Positions 5,379 to 12,552 are shown, numbered from the stretch's first letter. The stretch: 19,895 nucleotides of DNA from Candidatus Jorgensenbacteria bacterium (GCA_016234345.1 JACRFG010000013.1:1-19895); one strand, 5' to 3'. A program made the numbers and translations. The notes: a model not told the origin generated them from the sequence alone.

Positions 5379-8300
5379 ATGCTTCGTGGTTTGAAACAAT
5401 TTTCTCTGCCCGAATTGGAAGAAAAGGTTTTAAAATTCTGGCGAGAACACGGGATTTTCGATAAATCGTTGGAAAGAAGAAAAGGCAAGCGTTTCAAGAA
5501 ATTTGTTTTTTACGAGGGGCCACCGACCGCGAACGGCCGACCAGGCATACACCACGTATTAGCCAGAGCTTTTAAGGATATCATTCCACGTTATAAAACC
5601 ATGCGTGGTTTTTTTGTGCCGCGTAAGGGCGGTTGGGATACACACGGTCTCCCAGTTGAGCTGGAAGTCGAAAAAGCGCTGGGGCTCAAATCGAAAAAAG
5701 ACATCGAAAAATTTGGTATCGCGCCGTTTAATCAAAAATGCAAAGAGTCGGTATGGCGCTACAAGGATGAGTGGGAACGTCTTACCGAACGGATAGGTTT
5801 TTGGCTTGATCTAAAAAATCCGTATATCACTTATGAGAACGAATATATTGAAACGCTTTGGCATATTTTCAAGCAAGTTTATAAGCGGAAATTGCTTTAC
5901 AAAGGACACAAGGTGGTGCCGTGGTGTACCCGATGTGGTACCGCTCTTTCATCGCATGAATTGGCTTTGGGATATAAGGAAGTAACCGAAAATTCGGTCT
6001 ATCTCAAATTTAAACTCAAAAAAGGGCAAAAAATAGGTAAGTTTGTGATCGATGACAAAACTTTTGTTCTTTCCTGGACAACTACGCCTTGGACATTGCC
6101 AGGTAATGTTGCGCTCGCCGTAGGTTTTGACATTGAATATTCTATTGTTCGCATTGGCGAAGGACGGGAGAGTTCAATATACATAATTGCCACTGGACTC
6201 ATTAAAGTTCTTGATAGTAACCATATTATTCTCGGTTCGGTGAAGGGTAAAAATTTGGTTGGATTAACATATGAACCTCTTTTTGATATTCCGGTTTTGC
6301 ATAATAAATATTCGTACAAGATTTATCCTGCGGATTTTGTGAGTACTGAAGACGGAACCGGGGTCGTGCATACCGCTGTTATGTACGGTGAGGATGACTA
6401 TAATTTAGGTAAAAAAATAGGATTGCCTGAACATCACACTGTTGATGAGCAAGGAAAGTTCGCGAGCGACGTGAGTTCGCTTGGCGGTCTCTACGTGAAA
6501 GCTCGAGAAACCGAAGAAAAAATCCTAACGCATCTTAGAAAAGACAATACGCTTTTAAAAACAGAAGAATACACTCACGAATACCCGTTTTGTTGGCGCT
6601 GCGATTCCCCGCTTATTTATTACGCTCGGAATTCGTGGTTTATCGCCATGTCCAAGCTAAAAACCTCGCTCATTAGAGCCAACAAAGACATAAATTGGAT
6701 CCCCGAACATCTAAAGAGTGGTCGGTTTGGTTCGTGGTTGAAAGAAGTAAAGGATTGGGCAATTTCCCGAGAGCGTTATTGGGGTACGCCGCTTCCAATC
6801 TGGCAATGCACGAAAAACAAACATTTGGAAGTTATTGGCAGCGTCGATGAGCTAAAAAAACGCGCTGTTGGCAAAAACACATTTCTTCTGTTTCGCCATG
6901 GTGAGTCGACGTCGAATGTTTTGGATATTTGCGGTTCTCATAAAGATACCCCTGAGTTCGCCTTTGATTTGACCGAGAAGGGCAAGAAACAGGTAGAGGC
7001 GGCAGCGAGAAGGTTGAAGACCAAGAAAATAGATTTGATTGTTTCCTCCCCGCTTATCCGTACCAAAAAAACCGCTGAAATAATAAAAAGTTTTTTGGGC
7101 ATTAAGATTGTTTTTGATTCTGAGTTGGTAGACATTAACCCCGGCATATTTTATGGTCGCTCAGTTAAAGAACACCATGCGTTTTTCAAGAATGATCTTC
7201 AGAAATTTGATACTCCGCCACCGGAGGGAGAAAGCTGGAATCAAACCAAGCGTCGCATGCTCGGCGTGATCCGCAAACTTAATGAAGAACATGAAGGCAA
7301 ACGAATTCTAATAGTAAGCCACGCTGATCCGCTTTGGTTGCTTTGTGGTTCTTTTGACGGTTTGACCAAAGAAGAACAGCTTAAGCTTAGGTATCCTAAA
7401 AACGCCGAATTGTATGGGGAAATAGAATTGAAATTACCTCTTGATATTGATGCTAATTTGGATTTACATCGGCCGTACATAGACTCTGTTATGTTACGGT
7501 GTGGTGAGTGCGGGAGCGATATGCAGAGAATTCCGGAAGTCGCCGATGTATGGTTTGACTCGGGAGCCATGCCCTTTGCACAAAATCATTGGCCTTTCGA
7601 TGTGGTTAAGGGGAAGCCGCCGATTCAAAATAAGAAAATTAATATTGATTTTCCGGCTGACTATATCAGTGAAGGGGTCGATCAAACGCGTGGCTGGTTT
7701 TACACGCTTCTTGCCGTATCGGTGCTCTTGGGTTATGGCGTTTCGTATCGTAATGTTATCTCTCTAGGCCTTATTCTGGACAAGAATGGCCAGAAAATGT
7801 CCAAATCTAAGGGCAATGTGGTTGATCCCTGGGCGATGATCAATAAGTACGGCGCTGACGTTGTGCGATGGTTCTTCTACACCGTAAACCCGCCGGGCGA
7901 ACAGAAACGATTTGATGAGATTGATTTGAATAAGGTTTCAAGGCAATTCTTTTCGCTTCTTTATAATTCGTTTGTTTTTTTTGATACGTATGTCCACGAC
8001 AAGAATCTTAAATTTAAAAAAGCGGTAGCGAAAGCCTCGAATCCTCTAGACGTATGGGTGATAGCTCGGCTGCACGAAATTATTTTGACTGTTACCGATC
8101 GGCTTGATCGGTATGACGTTGGCGGCGCCGCACGGGTAATAGAAGAATTTGTGGGTGATCTTTCGCGGTGGTACATCCGTCGTTCCCGTCGCCGTTTTCA
8201 AAAACCGACAAGTCAAAAAGATTATCTTGATGCTTCTCAAACGCTTGGACACGTGTTGTATAACGTGAGTAAGCTTCTTGCGCCGTTTACTCCGTTTTTT

Positions 8301-8888
8301 GCCGAAACGATTCACTTGTCCTTGTTTAAAGATTCAGTGCATATCGGAGATTGGCCTCGAGCCGATAAAAAATTGATTAAAAAAGATGGGCTTGATGCTA
8401 TGTCCCTGGTACGCCATATCGCTAGTTTGGCTTTAGGTAAGCGTTCGGAAGCAGGAATCAAAGTGCGGCAACCATTACTAAAATTAATTGTCAAAGATGA
8501 GAAGCTAAAAGATTACGGAGATTTATTAGACATTCTTAAAGACGAAGTGAATGTTAAAGAAGTTGTGTTCGATCGCGGTCTTGTCGATGAGATTAAGCTT
8601 GATACGAATGTCACGCACGATCTTAAAGAAGAAGGGTGGCTTAGGGAATTTGTGCGTGTTGTGCAGGATCTTCGACAGGACGCTAAACTTGAACCCAAAG
8701 ACACTATTGTGCTTATGGTTGAGGTTGGGGATGAACTCCACCACGTCTTTACTAAGCATGAAGCTGTCTTAAAACGCGAGGTTAATGCCCGTATTGTCGA
8801 ATATCGTAGTTCTAACAAATTTGATGCTGAGTTAAAAACCAAGCTGGAAAACTGGCCGGTTTGGGTTGGTTTGAGAAAGCTGGTTTAA
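5379..8888 (+). CDS. ileS: Isoleucine--tRNA ligase with inserted histidine phosphatase domain
   Basis: Class I synthetase charging tRNA-Ile, 1169 residues, longer than the usual ~940-1050. Visible parts in order: GIHH at 56-59 in the HIGH position; editing-domain signature SWTTTPWTLPGN at 232-243; zinc knuckles C183/C186 and C405/C408; WAISRERYWGTPLPIW at 460-475; KMSKS at 806-810; and an anticodon-binding region with SRWYIRRSRRR. Between about residues 498 and 690 lies a foreign histidine phosphatase domain: FRHGES (R506, H507), SSPLIRTKKTAE (R561), PPPEGES (E616) and VSHAD (H648). All four catalytic positions are present. The insertion separates C477 (here CxxN, then H482) from C708/C711, a second zinc site. 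After it the IleRS text resumes exactly at LHRPYID. The C-terminus is complete and faces an opposing gene 14 nt away. Confidence 0.97.
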   Translation: MLRGLKQFSLPELEEKVLKFWREHGIFDKSLERRKGKRFKKFVFYEGPPTANGRPGIHHVLARAFKDIIPRYKTMRGFFVPRKGGWDTHGLPVELEVEKALGLKSKKDIEKFGIAPFNQKCKESVWRYKDEWERLTERIGFWLDLKNPYITYENEYIETLWHIFKQVYKRKLLYKGHKVVPWCTRCGTALSSHELALGYKEVTENSVYLKFKLKKGQKIGKFVIDDKTFVLSWTTTPWTLPGNVALAVGFDIEYSIVRIGEGRESSIYIIATGLIKVLDSNHIILGSVKGKNLVGLTYEPLFDIPVLHNKYSYKIYPADFVSTEDGTGVVHTAVMYGEDDYNLGKKIGLPEHHTVDEQGKFASDVSSLGGLYVKARETEEKILTHLRKDNTLLKTEEYTHEYPFCWRCDSPLIYYARNSWFIAMSKLKTSLIRANKDINWIPEHLKSGRFGSWLKEVKDWAISRERYWGTPLPIWQCTKNKHLEVIGSVDELKKRAVGKNTFLLFRHGESTSNVLDICGSHKDTPEFAFDLTEKGKKQVEAAARRLKTKKIDLIVSSPLIRTKKTAEIIKSFLGIKIVFDSELVDINPGIFYGRSVKEHHAFFKNDLQKFDTPPPEGESWNQTKRRMLGVIRKLNEEHEGKRILIVSHADPLWLLCGSFDGLTKEEQLKLRYPKNAELYGEIELKLPLDIDANLDLHRPYIDSVMLRCGECGSDMQRIPEVADVWFDSGAMPFAQNHWPFDVVKGKPPIQNKKINIDFPADYISEGVDQTRGWFYTLLAVSVLLGYGVSYRNVISLGLILDKNGQKMSKSKGNVVDPWAMINKYGADVVRWFFYTVNPPGEQKRFDEIDLNKVSRQFFSLLYNSFVFFDTYVHDKNLKFKKAVAKASNPLDVWVIARLHEIILTVTDRLDRYDVGGAARVIEEFVGDLSRWYIRRSRRRFQKPTSQKDYLDASQTLGHVLYNVSKLLAPFTPFFAETIHLSLFKDSVHIGDWPRADKKLIKKDGLDAMSLVRHIASLALGKRSEAGIKVRQPLLKLIVKDEKLKDYGDLLDILKDEVNVKEVVFDRGLVDEIKLDTNVTHDLKEEGWLREFVRVVQDLRQDAKLEPKDTIVLMVEVGDELHHVFTKHEAVLKREVNARIVEYRSSNKFDAELKTKLENWPVWVGLRKLV
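6870..7448 (+). other. Histidine phosphatase (phosphoglycerate mutase-like) domain inside IleRS
   Basis: This sub-region of ileS codes for about 190 residues that no ordinary IleRS has. It carries the RHG signature (R506/H507; His is the phospho-acceptor), the SSPLIRTKKTAE motif typical of the family, an acidic residue in PPPEGES, and the second His in VSHAD. The reading frame is continuous through both junctions. Substrate unknown; family members act on phosphoglycerates, sugar phosphates, nucleotides, RNA precursors or phosphoproteins. Confidence 0.92.
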
Positions 8889-8902
8889 ACGAGACCGATT
8901 TT

Positions 8903-9829
8903 TTATCTCACTCTTCTTTTTATAAAGAAAGATCTTTTTTGTTGCTGGGCTGGTATTGATGTTTTAGGTTGTGTTGGAGAAGACATTTTTTCTTTGGGTG
9001 TTACTCGGAAAGGGTATAAGTTCACATGAATCGAATCGAGTGCGTTGTCGCGTTCGCCGTTATCGCGGACGGTTTCTTTCTTTTCTTTATAAATCTTTTT
9101 AACGAGAGCGTGTGTTTTTTCGTAAATAGAAGCTAATTCTGATTTGTTTACACCTTCGGCATATTTTTTGAAAGCCTCTAATTGAGCCATCATTTCTTCA
9201 AGTATTTGGAATTGTATGGGATGGTTGGCTAAAGCTTTCATGTTTTTTTCTAGGGAGAGCTCGGCTAGTTGTTTTATCGTTTGTGCGGTTGCACCGATTA
9301 CGACCCGCGGTACTTTAGTAAGTTCTCCGCGGATGTTCATGTGTTCGGAGTGAAAATATTTTATTTTAGCCAGCTCTCCGCGCTCAATTTCCTGTCTTAT
9401 CCTTTCAAATTTTTTGCCCATTTCCGCACTCATGGTGACGTCGATAGCTAATCCGAGATAAGAAGCCGACATCTCGTTTTCTCTGAATTCGGCAATGCTG
9501 TCAACGCCATTTTGAATGTCATCGTAGCGAGAAGTTTTGATGGTAAATGCGTCTGGGCCGAACCATTCGCTTTGTTCGGCATGTTCATGGATAGTTGCTT
9601 CAAAAATAGTGGCAAGCTTTTGGACTTTTTCTTGTTCCGGACCGCCGGTTTTGGCGAAAACAATTTCCATTTTTTTAACATGAGTTTCATCAGATTCGAT
9701 CGAATCTTTGTTGTATAAATCAATGAATTGTCCCGGCTGTATAGCTTCTTTTTCCAAGGTTCTTTTAGCTGCTTGGTATGCTTGGTCTACGGTAATGTTT
9801 TCTAGAATTTCATCTTCCGGATTTTTCAT
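8903..9829 (-). CDS. Conserved-looking hypothetical protein, possible nuclease-like core
   Basis: The 308-residue product has no signal peptide or membrane segment and no family I can name. The N-terminal ~90 residues are acidic and helical. The middle holds TSRYDDIQNGVDSIAEF (99-115) and YLGLAIDVTMS (124-134), two Asp-bearing strand-like elements spaced as in restriction-endonuclease-like folds, but the usual catalytic Lys after the second Asp is absent (D130-V-T). KVPRVVIGAT (172-181) could be another core strand. The C-terminal half is coiled-coil-like and Lys/Glu-rich, ending in a basic tail (KRSFFIKRRVR). The fold idea is inference only. GGGAG lies about 12 nt before ATG 9829. Its stop faces the ileS stop across 14 nt. 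Confidence 0.75.
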   Translation of the reverse strand: MKNPEDEILENITVDQAYQAAKRTLEKEAIQPGQFIDLYNKDSIESDETHVKKMEIVFAKTGGPEQEKVQKLATIFEATIHEHAEQSEWFGPDAFTIKTSRYDDIQNGVDSIAEFRENEMSASYLGLAIDVTMSAEMGKKFERIRQEIERGELAKIKYFHSEHMNIRGELTKVPRVVIGATAQTIKQLAELSLEKNMKALANHPIQFQILEEMMAQLEAFKKYAEGVNKSELASIYEKTHALVKKIYKEKKETVRDNGERDNALDSIHVNLYPFRVTPKEKMSSPTQPKTSIPAQQQKRSFFIKRRVR

Positions 9830-9893
9830 GCTTTCATAGTACTCCCGCTTTATTTTTTCGTAAACCTCGTTGGGTTTTGTTATGAAATATGTA

Positions 9894-9921
9894 AAACGCC
9901 GCGTTTATAAACGCAGCGTTT
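9894..9921 (-). terminator. Hairpin terminator between the two hypothetical genes
   Basis: Long stem pairing 9894-9906 with 9909-9921 (AAACGC.GCGTTT arms; one G-U wobble on the minus strand), starting 12 nt after the stop of the 78-residue gene. The minus-strand tail is TTTTAC; the plus strand has the better T-run (GTTTTT), so it may be bidirectional. Confidence 0.65.
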
Positions 9922-9932
9922 GTTTTTAGATA

Positions 9933-10169
9933 TTACCTTTGATATGCGCCATTTGCATGAACGTTGGCTATGGATTGCGGACGTTGCCAGCCATGCATTC
10001 GGTTCGCGAGCGTATTCGCCTTCGGTCGCAATTTCTTTTCTTCGATTTTGGAGATTTTATTCTCTTTTCGGTATTGTTCAATGAGAATTAATGCTTTGAC
10101 CGGATTTCTCTCTATGAGGAGTGCATGGATTTCTTGGTAAAATTGGTTTTGTGATTTACGGGGACGCAT
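9933..10169 (-). CDS. Small basic hypothetical protein (78 residues)
   Basis: The start at 10169 is favoured because AAGGA lies 7 nt upstream and a TTGACA promoter lies about 75 nt upstream. The open frame continues back to 10310, but that would run through the promoter and into the terminator of the preceding RNA gene. The protein begins MRPRKSQNQFYQEIHALL, has a helical middle (ERNPVKALILIEQYRKENKISKIEEKKLRP) and a polar tail with Asn, His and Gln. It is soluble and basic. It shows a short amphipathic pattern but no zinc, helix-turn-helix or membrane motif I can identify. Own promoter and hairpin terminator suggest a single-gene unit. Function unknown. Confidence 0.65.
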   Translation of the reverse strand: MRPRKSQNQFYQEIHALLIERNPVKALILIEQYRKENKISKIEEKKLRPKANTLANRMHGWQRPQSIANVHANGAYQR

Positions 10170-10214
10170 AGCGATTTCCTTATTAAATTGTGATGAGCTT
10201 GAGTGTTCGGTGAA

Positions 10215-10246
10215 TTTATAATTAATCCTTGGTTTTATTTTGTCAA
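10215..10246 (-). promoter_or_regulatory. Promoter of the 78-residue protein gene
   Basis: -35 TTGACA at 10246-10241 on the minus strand, followed by an A/T-rich stretch containing TAATTA (16-nt spacer) and TATAAA (20-nt spacer) as possible -10 boxes; the exact -10 is uncertain. Confidence 0.55.
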
Positions 10247-10292
10247 ACAGATCGGCATTTATGAGGTGAGTATCGAGTTTCCTATGGAGTAT

Positions 10293-10319
10293 ACAAAAGA
10301 GGGACGACAATTGCGTCCC
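10293..10319 (-). terminator. Terminator of the second orphan RNA
   Basis: Stem GGGACG/CGTCCC (10314-10319 with 10301-10306) with loop CAATTGT, followed on the minus strand by TCTTTTGT. Confidence 0.8.
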
Positions 10320-10566
10320 CCAAATAAAATCCTTTTGCCCCTTATTCCGTATCAGGGCTTCAGCGTTCGTTTCTGTTCGCGTCGGATGCCTCGTCGCGCC
10401 ATATAACGAATCCTGCTCAGGGCGCGGAGCGCCCCGTTTGAGTCGTACTGGCGTGGCATCACGCCCGCTTCATGGCAGGTTTTAACCAGTCATTGGCTAC
10501 GCTCTTCCGAGGCGGTGCTCGGCCCGTAATGGTAGAAGAAGGATCAGCCCCTACCTACGAAGTACT
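10296..10566 (-). ncRNA. Orphan structured RNA candidate, G/C-rich, family unknown
   Basis: A promoter-to-terminator unit of about 270 nt with no convincing protein frame, starting after an extended -10 (TGGTATAAT) and ending at a U-tailed hairpin. It is clearly richer in G and C than the flanking genes. Visible helices: GGTAG/CTACC near the 5' end; CCGAG/CTCGG; ACTGG/CCAGT (10486-10490 with 10447-10451) enclosing GGCGTG/CACGCC with a 4-nt loop (10450-10465); GGGCGC/GCGCCC with a 3-nt loop (10420-10434), flanked by CTCA/TGAG. Near the ends ATCCTT can pair with AAGGAT. I looked for 6S, SRP, RNase P, tmRNA and T-box signatures and found none that hold. Existence as an RNA gene is inferred from structure and signals. 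Confidence 0.6.
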
Positions 10567-10572
10567 GTGATT

Positions 10573-10581
10573 ATTATACCA
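10573..10581 (-). promoter_or_regulatory. Extended -10 promoter of the second orphan RNA
   Basis: TGGTATAAT (10581-10573 on the minus strand) matches the TGnTATAAT extended -10 exactly. The -35 region is weak (TCTATT) and lies in the U-tail of the preceding terminator. Confidence 0.7.
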
Positions 10582-10595
10582 AGCCAAATAAAAAT

Positions 10596-10638
10596 AATAG
10601 AAAAAATAATGGGGGCCGTGCTATGTTTGCACACCCCC
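10596..10638 (-). terminator. Terminator of the first orphan RNA
   Basis: Stem with GGGGG/CCCCC (10634-10638 with 10611-10615) and GTGC/GCAC, loop AAACATA, followed on the minus strand by ATTATTTTTT. Confidence 0.88.
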
Positions 10639-10930
10639 ATTTTGATATCCATATTCCCAGGTCATCCGAGAACTTGCTAAGCCATTTTGCAGGCAAAGCT
10701 GAGATTTTCGAGGAACACCTTTGTATCCCTTTTATGATCCCTTATAGGCACCACGAGTCGACTTTGGTGGTTTTTATATCCCGTTTTCAGCTCCCTTTAT
10801 TTGAGCTTATAGCTTCCTGAACGAAGCAGCGGAACAGCTTATGCTAGGGTGACGCCTAGCTTGGACTAGAGGCCTAGGATTAGAGGCCCCAACCGACTTT
10901 CCATGTTTTAAAATAGCTTTTGAAACTGGA
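10597..10930 (-). ncRNA. Orphan structured RNA, candidate divergent RNase P RNA
   Basis: About 335 nt between a near-consensus promoter and a strong terminator, with no protein frame on the minus strand. Pieces resembling bacterial RNase P RNA occur in the right order: GGAAAGTC (10902-10895; CR-I/P4 5' strand), a hairpin GCTAGG/CCTAGC, AAACCACC (10773-10766; compare AAACCGCC), TAAGGG and AAAAGGG (10744-10727; compare TAAGGGTGAAAGGG), and GGCTTA (10683-10678; CR-V/P4 3' strand). AAAGCT (10920-10915) can pair with AGCTTT (10700-10695), placed as helix P2 would be. Against this: CR-V lacks ACAGAA, the P4 pairing is imperfect, and P3 and P15-P17 are not evident. An RNA gene is likely; the RNase P identity is a hypothesis. 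Confidence 0.6.
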
Positions 10931-10935
10931 TTTAG

Positions 10936-10964
10936 AGTGTAGCTAACAGTTTCAGTCCTGTCAA
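10936..10964 (-). promoter_or_regulatory. Promoter of the first orphan RNA
   Basis: -35 TTGACA (10964-10959), 17-nt spacer, -10 TACACT (10941-10936) on the minus strand. The -35 abuts the trpS stop codon (10967-10965). Confidence 0.88.
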
Positions 10965-11951
10965 TTATAAAACAAGCCCGATTTTCTTTTTTACCTCAAT
11001 CAGCTTTTTATTGGCGATGCTTGCTGCTTTTTTGCTGCCAGCCTCAAAAATCTTCTTTATGCCCCCCGGCTTATTCATAAGCTCTTTTTTATTGGTTTGG
11101 AATGGTAGAAGGGATTCTACAACCACTCTGGCCAAGTCTTTTTTAAATTCAGCGTAACCTTTACTTTGGTAACGTTTTTCGAGCGATGATATTGATTGTT
11201 TGCTTAGATTCGAGTAAATAAGGAGCAGATTGCTGACTCCCGGTTTTTTATCTGTGTCATAAACAATCTCTTTTCCAGAATCAGTAGTCGCTGTTTTTAT
11301 TTTGGATAGTACTTCTTCTGGAGTGTCGTCAAGAAAGAGACAACCGGCAGGCCGAGATTTGGACATTTTCTTTGTAGGATCGTCTAAACTCATAAGTCGT
11401 GGAACCTCGGTTAAAAGGGGTTTTGGCTCGGTGAAAGTTTTGCCGAAACGAGTATTGAATTTTCGGGCGAGGGTGCGGGTGAGCTCCAGGTGTTGTAATT
11501 GGTCTTCTCCGACGGGAACGAACTGCGGATTACAAAAGAGGATATCCACAGCCATAAGTACCGGGTAAGTGAAAAGACCGACATTGATATTCTCCGGATC
11601 GTTTTCGGATTTTTCCTTGAACTGGGTCATGCGGCGCAGTTCGCCGAAGGGGGTAATGCAATTTAAAACCCACGCCATTTCGGTGTGAGCGGGGCTTAGG
11701 GATTGGATGAATAGCGTTGATTTCTCTGGGTCGAGTCCAGCCGCAAGATAATCAACAGCTAAATTGTTAATCTGGTCAGTTTTTTCTTCAGGACTAAAAG
11801 TTTCGGTTAAAGAGTGGAGATCGGCAATAAAAAAGTAACACTCATATTTTCCGGATTTTTGAAGCTCGACAAAGTGTTTTAACGCGCCCAAATAATTCCC
11901 GAGGTGGAGTCGGCCCGTTGGTTGGATGCCCGAAACTAATACTGGTTTCAT
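10965..11951 (-). CDS. trpS: Tryptophan--tRNA ligase
   Basis: Class I synthetase charging tRNA-Trp; 328 residues, normal for the bacterial enzyme. Visible motifs: SGIQPTGRLHLGNYLGAL at 7-24 with HLGN (16-19) in the HIGH position, FFIADLHSLT at 40-49, the Trp-pocket region around AWVLNCITPFGELRRMTQFKEK, VGEDQ at 147-151, and KMSKS at 195-199. The frame can be read back to a TTG at 11957, but ATG at 11951 matches the usual N-terminus. There is no Shine-Dalgarno; TATACT lies 9 nt before the ATG, so the mRNA probably has almost no leader. It is separated from the upstream zinc-ribbon gene by a strong terminator and followed at once by an RNA-gene promoter. Confidence 0.96.
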   Translation of the reverse strand: MKPVLVSGIQPTGRLHLGNYLGALKHFVELQKSGKYECYFFIADLHSLTETFSPEEKTDQINNLAVDYLAAGLDPEKSTLFIQSLSPAHTEMAWVLNCITPFGELRRMTQFKEKSENDPENINVGLFTYPVLMAVDILFCNPQFVPVGEDQLQHLELTRTLARKFNTRFGKTFTEPKPLLTEVPRLMSLDDPTKKMSKSRPAGCLFLDDTPEEVLSKIKTATTDSGKEIVYDTDKKPGVSNLLLIYSNLSKQSISSLEKRYQSKGYAEFKKDLARVVVESLLPFQTNKKELMNKPGGIKKIFEAGSKKAASIANKKLIEVKKKIGLVL

Positions 11952-11960
11952 ATACAATTA

Positions 11961-11989
11961 AGTATAGTATTTTATTTATAAACACAAAA
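11961..11989 (-). promoter_or_regulatory. Promoter of trpS
   Basis: -10 TATACT (11966-11961) with a 17-nt spacer to a weak -35 TTTTGT (11989-11984) that overlaps the U-tail of the upstream terminator. The predicted transcript starts only a few bases before ATG 11951. Confidence 0.5.
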
Positions 11990-12015
11990 AGCCCTCTCGT
12001 TATGAGAGGGCTTTT
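11984..12015 (-). terminator. Terminator of the membrane zinc-ribbon gene
   Basis: Twelve-base-pair perfect stem (12004-12015 with 11987-11998, core GCCCTCTC/GAGAGGGC) with a 5-nt loop; the minus-strand stem ends in TTTT and continues TGTGTTT. Confidence 0.92.
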
Positions 12016-12038
12016 CTTTAAAACTCCACTTTCGTGGA

Positions 12039-12476
12039 TTAGCGATGATGCATCGCGCTACCAAGCGCGATACCCGTCATCATTCCGACCATTCGTCCGG
12101 ATGAAGCTTCGTCTTCAAGGGCATCAACAATCTTTTCAAGCTCTCCTTTGTCGAGCCATACACTATCGCATTTTGGACATCGGTCGATGATGAGTTCTTC
12201 AACAACTTCCTTGTCCATAGTTGTTCCATCTGCCGGGCATTTCTTTTTCTTTTCTCTTTGTGCTTCTTCTTCGAGCTTGCAGTCAGAACACATGAATTGT
12301 CCGCTGCTGTTCTTTTCTCGAGTCTGCGCCTTTTTACAGAATTCGCATTTTGGAGAGAAAAAAGCTCTTACTGTGAGTAAAAGCGCATAGCTAGCGAGAC
12401 ACACAGCAAAGCAGATGATAAGAAAAAATATCGTGCCTGTTGGAAAATCAGTTATAAGATCAAGCCAGACTTTCAT
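12039..12476 (-). CDS. Membrane-anchored zinc-ribbon protein (zf-TFIIB-like)
   Basis: A 145-residue protein with one N-terminal membrane helix (about 15-36, TIFFLIICFAVCLASYALLL), then a cytoplasmic part with two zinc ribbons. The first has C44/C47 and C63/C66. After a Glu/Lys-rich linker comes a zf-TFIIB-like module: C80 (CPADGT), C100/C103 (RCPKCDSVWLDKGELE), typical of PF13453; an Asp replaces the second Cys, a variant I recall in such proteins. The tail is Gly/Met-rich (GRMVGMMTGIALGSAM). Function unknown; members are often presumed to bind nucleic acid or proteins. The start is firm: AAAGG 6 nt before ATG 12476, and a near-consensus promoter gives a leader of about 40 nt. Single-gene unit with its own terminator. 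Confidence 0.85.
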   Translation of the reverse strand: MKVWLDLITDFPTGTIFFLIICFAVCLASYALLLTVRAFFSPKCEFCKKAQTREKNSSGQFMCSDCKLEEEAQREKKKKCPADGTTMDKEVVEELIIDRCPKCDSVWLDKGELEKIVDALEDEASSGRMVGMMTGIALGSAMHHR

Positions 12477-12522
12477 ATCAAGCCTTTCGCAATATTTATT
12501 AATAATAAATTAGCTAAAATCA

Positions 12523-12550
12523 TTATACTATGTTTTAGTGCATATGTCAA
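12523..12550 (-). promoter_or_regulatory. Promoter of the membrane zinc-ribbon gene
   Basis: -35 TTGACA (12550-12545), 16-nt spacer, -10 TATAAT (12528-12523), both exact consensus hexamers on the minus strand; it begins just after the rnj terminator. Confidence 0.88.
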
Positions 12551-12552
12551 TA

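Noticed and set aside
6870..7448. Histidine phosphatase as a separate gene or assembly chimera
   Set aside because: One uninterrupted frame covers both junctions, IleRS motifs resume in register, and there is no start, Shine-Dalgarno or stop at the borders.
10170..10310. N-terminal extension of the 78-residue protein
   Set aside because: It would run back through the TTGACA promoter into the terminator of the preceding RNA; ATG 10169 has an AAGGA Shine-Dalgarno at 7 nt.
10203..10406. 67-residue plus-strand ORF
   Set aside because: It crosses a promoter, a terminator and the 3' part of the second RNA on the opposite strand and has no recognisable protein features.
10420..10434. Similarity of GGCGCTCCGCG to a piece of E. 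coli 6S RNA
   Set aside because: It is just a short G/C hairpin; the long central bubble and flanking 6S elements are not present.
10500..10560. SRP (4.5S) RNA-like text GGTAGAAGAAGGATCAGC on the plus strand
   Set aside because: It lacks the GUCAGG / GGAAGGAAGCAGC loop partners, and the transcription signals here run on the minus strand.
10296..10566. RNase P identity for the second orphan RNA
   Set aside because: No GGAAAGTCC or GGCTTA blocks; the first orphan RNA fits better.
10623..10820. 65-residue plus-strand ORF
   Set aside because: It lies antisense to the first orphan RNA, has no Shine-Dalgarno or promoter, and its start is inside the terminator stem.
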